A DNA stretch of 38,084 nucleotides from an uncultured Lactobacillus sp. (GTDB lineage: Bacteria; Bacillota; Bacilli; Lactobacillales; Lactobacillaceae): NCBI GenBank assembly GCA_947641735.1, contig CANRQR010000011.1, positions 1 through 38,084 of the forward strand. Reading direction: 5' to 3'. Within the stretch, counting starts at the first letter, position 1. Each line of letters opens with the position of its first letter. The notes under the pieces are model-generated. The model searched no databases. It saw only the letters and a program-made list of their open reading frames with translations, and was not told the DNA's origin. The position numbers and the translations under genes are program-made. Shown piece by piece: positions 35,590-38,084 of this stretch.

Positions 35590-37608
35590 CTAAAATATCA
35601 GTTGAATAGTTTCAAGAGGTGAAAGGGAAGACTTAATTGTAGCAAGATTATCTCTTACATCAATTTTAACTACTTCCTTTTCAATGCTACTACCATACTT
35701 TCTAATTAGGGTAGCCGTAGTAGATGGTAAAGGCTCACTGATGTGCCATTTAATCTCTGTATAACTATCTAAGTTGAAATTAGCTAGCCAGACTACTTTG
35801 CCATTTTCTTGAATATTTAATTTAACGTGAGGCATATTGATTAAGTAGTCAGTAGGTTCAACGCTAGCCATAATTTGTTGCATCAACCCTTGTTTATATG
35901 AAGAAAATTGTGATTCCCAACCGTGTTTTGGATCTTGATCCATGGGAAGGACAATTATATGGTCATCAATAACTGCCATGAAATTTCCAAGTTTTTGATC
36001 GATAGAATTATAAGCCGAACTCCAAATTTTGACATTGCTATTTGGCTGATAATCAAGCTGTAAATAATTACCAGTGTGTTGAAGCATGGTAATACGTGGA
36101 TTTTTAACGCCTTGAACAGTAACACCATCTGCTTGTTCAAATGATTGATATCCACTTTTAGCTGCATGCCATTTAGCCGATTGAATATGGAGTAAGTTAC
36201 CTAAATCTCGATCAAGCAAAACTTGAATACTTTCACCATCAAGTAGAACTGTATTTTGTGTGATTAGTTTAGTGATTTGACTATCTGTAAGATTGCGCAG
36301 CAGTTGACCAGCGATTGCAATTGTTTGATCTTCGATTTCAAAATTATCTTGAATAGGCAAAATAGTTGTTGCAAAGCTAAAACTGGCTAAAAGACTAGCC
36401 CAGTTTTTTTCATGGGGAAGTAATTCTTCTGGCTCTTTGCCCAAAGTAGTATGAGCAGTATAAGCAGAATCCTGATCTACTAGAACTTTAATACCTCTTA
36501 ATTCTTTCATATTGAGACGGTGGTTAGATAAGGCAGAAGCAAATGGTTTAATATCTGCAAGCATCTTGCCATAGCCCCAATCTTCATTAATTCCGTTGCC
36601 CATCATATCAAAGATATTAAGCATAATGCCCTTTGCACCAAGAAGGGCAGTCGTAATAATTTGAAAAGCAATAAAGGTATTAGATTTTACTTGCGGAGTC
36701 CACATTGAATTTTCTAGTTCTGGATATAATTCAGCATGTGGGCCTAAAAACGCAGCAGTAGTACGGCTATATTCTTCGAATTTGCGTCCATAAATCAAAG
36801 GAGCTACTTCGTTATAAGCTGGTAGGTGAGGCCGGGCTACACGTGGGTGTCCAGGACCAGCTTGAGCATCAAATAGCTTAGCCCAGTCTCTGCCTTCAAT
36901 AGCGTGCCAGTCTGGAAATGAAGTCATTTGTCCCATATCAGTATCTGGACTTACCTTATGGACTGCTTGTTCAATCAAATGCTCGTTTTCAATCATTTCC
37001 TTGCGAGCTTGATCAAGATAAATTTTTCGTTCAATGGTAGGTTCTCCAGGCTTTAACATATTTTTGACAAATTCTTCTCGACTTTCATCCTTACCTAGTT
37101 TTTCTTGGTATAGTTTCATATGATAGTCGCAGAAGCACATCAATTTTAGAGGAGTATGGTTATAGTGTCTAAAGTCATCCTCCATCCATAAACGACGAGG
37201 ATGAATTGAGGCATATTGTGCATATCTCTGAGCTAAATATTTACGCCAAGTAGGATCTGCAGGACAAGCCATATCTTTAGCCTTGTTACCATTAATATCT
37301 ACAAAAGTATTAAAGCCAATCTTAGGATTAACACTAAATCCACGGTCTGAGTGCATAATAGTCGTCCATGGATTTAAACTAGTCGTAACACCAAGTTTAG
37401 CTAGTTGCTTTTGTAGGGGGATAATGGCATCCAACCAAACTTGAGTCTCTTCTTTTGTTAAGTGGCTATGGTTTAATTCTTCACCGTTAATAATGAAAGC
37501 TACGTCATCAATTTTTGCTTTTTGTACAAAATTTAAAAGTTTTTCATCTTTTTCAGGTGTGTTGGTACGTGGATCAAAAACGTAACGTAATGTATAAGTG
37601 TAGCTCAT
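35590..37608 (-). CDS. Uncharacterised TIM-barrel protein, GH42-like glycosidase (putative)
   Basis: The 672-residue cytosolic protein has no signal peptide. Features fit a clan-A glycoside hydrolase barrel. A segment with WMEDDFRHYNH (141-151), then CFCDYH, could hold an acid/base carboxylate. A second strand-end motif, AELYPELEN (292-300), resembles the nucleophile region of GH42-type beta-galactosidases. Conserved DxDG-like (FVDINGNKAKDMACP) and WGYGKML segments follow. The second half has a Rossmann-like region (ELRGIKVLVDQDSAY, like the trimerisation domain of GH42) and a C-terminal beta domain. Upstream lie a cre site and a 36-bp dyad, both typical of regulated sugar-use genes. There is no neighbouring transporter or regulator in the window. 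I recognise the fold type but not the substrate. Confidence 0.6.
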   Translation of the reverse strand: MSYTYTLRYVFDPRTNTPEKDEKLLNFVQKAKIDDVAFIINGEELNHSHLTKEETQVWLDAIIPLQKQLAKLGVTTSLNPWTTIMHSDRGFSVNPKIGFNTFVDINGNKAKDMACPADPTWRKYLAQRYAQYASIHPRRLWMEDDFRHYNHTPLKLMCFCDYHMKLYQEKLGKDESREEFVKNMLKPGEPTIERKIYLDQARKEMIENEHLIEQAVHKVSPDTDMGQMTSFPDWHAIEGRDWAKLFDAQAGPGHPRVARPHLPAYNEVAPLIYGRKFEEYSRTTAAFLGPHAELYPELENSMWTPQVKSNTFIAFQIITTALLGAKGIMLNIFDMMGNGINEDWGYGKMLADIKPFASALSNHRLNMKELRGIKVLVDQDSAYTAHTTLGKEPEELLPHEKNWASLLASFSFATTILPIQDNFEIEDQTIAIAGQLLRNLTDSQITKLITQNTVLLDGESIQVLLDRDLGNLLHIQSAKWHAAKSGYQSFEQADGVTVQGVKNPRITMLQHTGNYLQLDYQPNSNVKIWSSAYNSIDQKLGNFMAVIDDHIIVLPMDQDPKHGWESQFSSYKQGLMQQIMASVEPTDYLINMPHVKLNIQENGKVVWLANFNLDSYTEIKWHISEPLPSTTATLIRKYGSSIEKEVVKIDVRDNLATIKSSLSPLETIQLIF

Positions 37609-37651
37609 GTTATATCCTCAATATTCATACTCAATTAATATTAGTAATGTT

Positions 37652-37687
37652 TGTCAATGTAACTTATTATATTAAGCTACACTGACA
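37652..37687. promoter_or_regulatory. 36-bp inverted repeat, probable operator of the glycosidase-like gene
   Basis: Two 15-base arms with 13 paired positions (left TGTCAATGTAACTTA, right TAAGCTACACTGACA) flank a 6-base centre TTATAT. The centre holds the minus-strand TATAAT (37666-37671), a probable -10. A repressor bound here would cover the promoter. Confidence 0.6.
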
Positions 37688-37700
37688 TAGTAACATTATT

Positions 37701-37714
37701 TGAAAGCGTTTTCC
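37701..37714. promoter_or_regulatory. cre site (CcpA) upstream of the glycosidase-like gene
   Basis: TGAAAGCGTTTTCC matches TGWAARCGYTWNCW at 13 of 14 positions. It lies 13 bases upstream of the dyad and implies carbon catabolite control. Confidence 0.7.
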
Positions 37715-37761
37715 AGAATAACAAAATAAAAACTAACTTAACTAAAAAATCAAAAAAACTC

Positions 37762-37790
37762 TTGTGTATTAATAAAATATATGATTAAAT
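37762..37790 (+). promoter_or_regulatory. Promoter of tRNA-Thr
   Basis: TTGTGT (37762-37767), a 17-base spacer and TTAAAT (37785-37790), 21 bases before the tRNA. Confidence 0.5.
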
Positions 37791-37811
37791 ACATAATTGT
37801 CATATAAATAG

Positions 37812-37884
37812 GCTGACTTAGCTCAGTTGGCAGAGCACGTCACTAGTAATGATGAGGTCGAAGGTTCGAATCCTTTAGTCAGCA
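37812..37884 (+). tRNA. tRNA-Thr (anticodon AGU)
   Basis: A 73-base cloverleaf: acceptor GCTGACT/AGTCAGC with discriminator A, D arm GCTC/GAGC, anticodon stem CGTCA/TGATG with loop CTAGTAA (anticodon AGT), and T arm GAAGG/CCTTT around TTCGAAT. No CCA is encoded; the next bases are CTA, so CCA is added afterwards. A34 would need conversion to inosine to read ACC as well as ACU. Confidence 0.93.
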
Positions 37885-37906
37885 CTATAAAGATTCATTT
37901 AGATTG

Positions 37907-37959
37907 ATTAACCTTGATTTATCAACGTTTTACGAAGGTAAGTTGAGGTTAATTTTTTT
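37907..37959 (+). terminator. Terminator of tRNA-Thr
   Basis: ATTAACCT/AGGTTAAT stem around a partly foldable 31-base loop, followed by seven T. It begins 22 bases after the tRNA. Confidence 0.65.
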
Positions 37960-38053
37960 GCGTAAAGAAAAATGATGCACACTAAGTGCACGCAGTTAAA
38001 TTTTTAAAGTGCAATTTTTGCACACGGTGTTAAGAGCGGAATAATGTAATGAT
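37960..38053. repeat. Intergenic cluster of TGCAC inverted repeats
   Basis: Within 60 bases lie TGCAC-ACTAA-GTGCA and GTGCAA-TTT-TTGCAC, two small hairpins built from the same TGCAC unit. TGCACAC occurs twice. No gene is seen. It could be a regulatory site for a gene beyond the right edge. Confidence 0.4.
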
Positions 38054-38084
38054 AAAGATCATGGTCATGTAGACCATGATCTTT
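38054..38084. terminator. Perfect 13-bp hairpin at the window edge
   Basis: AAAGATCATGGTC/GACCATGATCTTT with an ATGTA loop runs to the last base. It is probably an intrinsic terminator; the tail beyond is cut off, so its direction is unknown. Confidence 0.55.

Noticed and set aside
1-38084. CRISPR array, insertion sequence or prophage
   Set aside because: No regularly spaced repeats, transposase, integrase or terminal inverted repeats were seen; the window is chromosomal core plus a few accessory genes.

Overview
The window is the chromosomal replication-origin region of a low-GC Gram-positive bacterium. Gene order (rpmH-rnpA-yidC-mnmE-mnmG to the left of dnaA; dnaN-yaaA-recF-gyrB-gyrA-rpsF-ssb-rpsR to the right), a pyruvate oxidase, ROK fructokinase, CcpA-type cre sites and AT-rich codon use point to Lactobacillus, most like the L. 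johnsonii / L. gasseri group. The species call is inference; no database was searched.

Layout. 1-224: 3' end of an unrecognised gene. 510-4839: purine-base block, with an adenine-deaminase-like amidohydrolase and an AzgA-type permease in one operon, and a divergent adenosine/adenine-deaminase-family gene. 4840-5800: accessory stretch with hairpins, an orphan RelB-like antitoxin and a possible small RNA. 5799-7661: MutS2-like ATPase without Smr domain. 7747-12743: ClC antiporter, 6-phosphogluconate dehydrogenase and pyruvate oxidase. 12988-17824: mnmG, mnmE, yidC, rnpA, rpmH, all transcribed away from the origin. 17825-19853: oriC in two parts flanking dnaA, with a DnaA-box cluster upstream, and a second cluster plus DnaA-trio-like track and AT-rich unwinding region downstream. 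19854-33283: dnaN, then yaaA-recF-gyrB-gyrA, rpsF-ssb-rpsR, corA, gdpP-rplI-dnaB, all rightward. 33380-34264: fructokinase. 34330-37608: two leftward genes, a DUF2974 serine-hydrolase-like protein and a glycosidase-like protein. 37812-37884: tRNA-Thr(AGU).

Most genes run away from oriC, so they are co-directional with replication. The adenosine-deaminase-like gene and the MutS2-like gene on the left, and the hydrolase and glycosidase genes on the right, are head-on. The core genes jointly supply initiation (DnaA, DnaN, DnaB, SSB), topology (gyrase), tRNA wobble modification (MnmE/MnmG), membrane insertion (YidC) and c-di-AMP turnover (GdpP). Two parS-like palindromes, about 9 kb left and 16 kb right of dnaA, suggest ParB-based segregation, although no parAB genes are present here.

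Points worth a second look: active-site substitutions in both purine-deaminase-family proteins; a Leu at the second quinolone-contact position of GyrA; yaaA with no ATG/GTG/TTG start; a 6-phosphogluconate dehydrogenase without the usual NADP-binding Asn-Arg-Thr; a 36-bp dyad with a cre site in front of the glycosidase-like gene; and the DnaA-trio-like track.
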